Notes under the pieces: generated by a model | What the model was told of the DNA's origin: nothing | What the model saw: the letters and a program-made list of their open reading frames with translations, nothing else | The model's database searches: none | Assembly: GCA_004378665.1 (NCBI GenBank) | Contig: SOIA01000028.1 | Coordinates: forward strand, 1-6,597 | Direction: 5' to 3' | Length of the DNA: 6,597 bases | From: Candidatus Aminicenantota bacterium | GTDB taxonomy: Bacteria > Acidobacteriota > Aminicenantia > Aminicenantales > Aminicenantaceae | Shown: positions 5,941 to 6,597 of the stretch, one piece after another | Layout of the letters: each line of letters starts with the position of its first letter | Position numbering within the stretch: position 1 is the stretch's first letter | Position numbers and translations under genes: made by a program

Positions 5941-6597
5941 TTATCTCGGGCCTATCTTCTTTTTAATTTCTTCTTCTTTTTCTTTTAAAAACATAGTGTA
6001 GCTTCCGAATTTATCGCACAACATATTAAATTCAGGAGTAACAAAAGTGGTTGTGTTGATCTGTTCGATTATAGACGGTCCCTCAATTTTATTTCCATAC
6101 TTCAGCTTGTGTCCGTCATACACATGAACTTCCTCAAAGGTTTTCTTCTGCGGCAAATAGACTTTTCTCTTCTTTTTTAAAGCATTTGATGGATTTTCTT
6201 TATCATATTCCTCCTCTCTGAATTCTGGCTTGGCTGTTTCTCCAATGCTCGAAAGCCTCAAATTGATCAACTCAATCGGAGCCCCCTCTTCCTCTAAGGA
6301 GTATCCATAAAGCCGATTGTGCTCGGGATGAAATTTATCAGCCATGGACTCGATATCTTCTTTTTCCATCTCTTCCTTTGTGATTTCGACATTCACTTCA
6401 TGATATTGTTTAACATATCTCATATCCAGAGAATAGAAGTGTTGGATAGATTCTTCTGGAATGTTTTCTGACTTGAGAAGCTCTGTGGCTTCTCTCTCCA
6501 TTTCATGAAATAAAGATTTGAATTTCTTCAGGTCTATCTTATTAAGGAATGAAGAGTAGGTTCTGACGAAGTTGTGTTTCAAATCAGACATCAACAT
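5941..6597 (-). CDS. Hydantoinase A/oxoprolinase family protein (HyuA-like), 3' part only
   Basis: The C-terminal 218 residues of a HyuA-type subunit; the frame is open to the right edge. The Met at 6597 is probably internal, because full HyuA proteins are near 700 residues and the first residues here (SDLKHNFVRTYSS) match the family's internal SDxRHDFVRT segment. Further matches are LDMRYVKQYHEVNV (57-70), FHPEHNRLYGYS (89-100), IELINLRL (108-115) and GPSIIEQINTTT (173-184). The N-terminal actin-like ATPase part is outside the window. HyuA and HyuB form an ATP-dependent complex acting on cyclic amides, or, in carboxylase relatives, activating ketones; which applies here is unknown. The stretch is A/T-rich (21 G+C of 60 in 6481-6540, against 31 of 60 in 3241-3300 of queA) and rich in Lys and Glu. 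Confidence 0.9.
   Translation of the reverse strand: MLMSDLKHNFVRTYSSFLNKIDLKKFKSLFHEMEREATELLKSENIPEESIQHFYSLDMRYVKQYHEVNVEITKEEMEKEDIESMADKFHPEHNRLYGYSLEEEGAPIELINLRLSSIGETAKPEFREEEYDKENPSNALKKKRKVYLPQKKTFEEVHVYDGHKLKYGNKIEGPSIIEQINTTTFVTPEFNMLCDKFGSYTMFLKEKEEEIKKKIGPR

Noticed and set aside
1..6597. CRISPR array, tRNA/rRNA genes, insertion sequence or integrase
   Set aside because: No regularly spaced direct repeats, tRNA- or rRNA-like segments, transposase motifs or terminal inverted repeats were found by eye on either strand.

Overview
This is a bacterial chromosome segment of mid G+C content. It carries a tightly packed rightward housekeeping operon, yebC-ruvC-ruvA-ruvB-queA (228-4179), followed by a convergent pair of hydantoinase/oxoprolinase-type genes read leftward (6597-4200). 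The order yebC-ruvCAB-queA is a familiar bacterial arrangement, seen for example in delta-proteobacterial-type and related genomes. The use of TTG/ATG starts and the intermediate composition do not fix the phylum. My best guess is an uncultivated lineage near the former Deltaproteobacteria, Acidobacteriota or Aminicenantes, with low confidence.

Region by region: 1-227 is an A/T-rich intergenic region. Its left edge carries what looks like a strong leftward promoter whose -35/-10 spacer holds a perfect 8-bp inverted repeat around a C6/G6 tract, so a regulated divergent gene probably lies just outside the window. A second promoter, TTTACA-18-TAGAAT with an extended -10, together with a clean Shine-Dalgarno, drives the rightward operon. 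228-977 is yebC, 984/987-1505 ruvC, 1502-2089 ruvA, 2086/2104-3132 ruvB and 3148-4179 queA. Adjacent genes overlap or are separated by no more than about 15 bp, which implies one transcript and translational coupling. Only 20 bp separates queA from the convergent hyuB-like gene (4200-5936). That gene is preceded, 4 bp away, by the 3' part of a hyuA-like gene (5941-6597), which runs off the right edge.

RuvA, RuvB and RuvC together process Holliday junctions: RuvA binds the junction, RuvB is the AAA+ motor for branch migration, and RuvC is the resolvase. YebC is a TACO1/DUF28 protein (translation factor or regulator). QueA makes epoxyqueuosine in tRNA. The hyuA/hyuB pair would encode the two subunits of an ATP-dependent cyclic amide hydrolase or a related carboxylase of unknown substrate.

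I see no CRISPR array, tRNA/rRNA, transposase or clearly new defence system. The most notable signals are the operator-like dyad in the left-edge promoter, a near-palindrome filling the ruvB-queA gap, and several substitutions at normally conserved positions in RuvA, RuvB, QueA and the HyuB-like protein.
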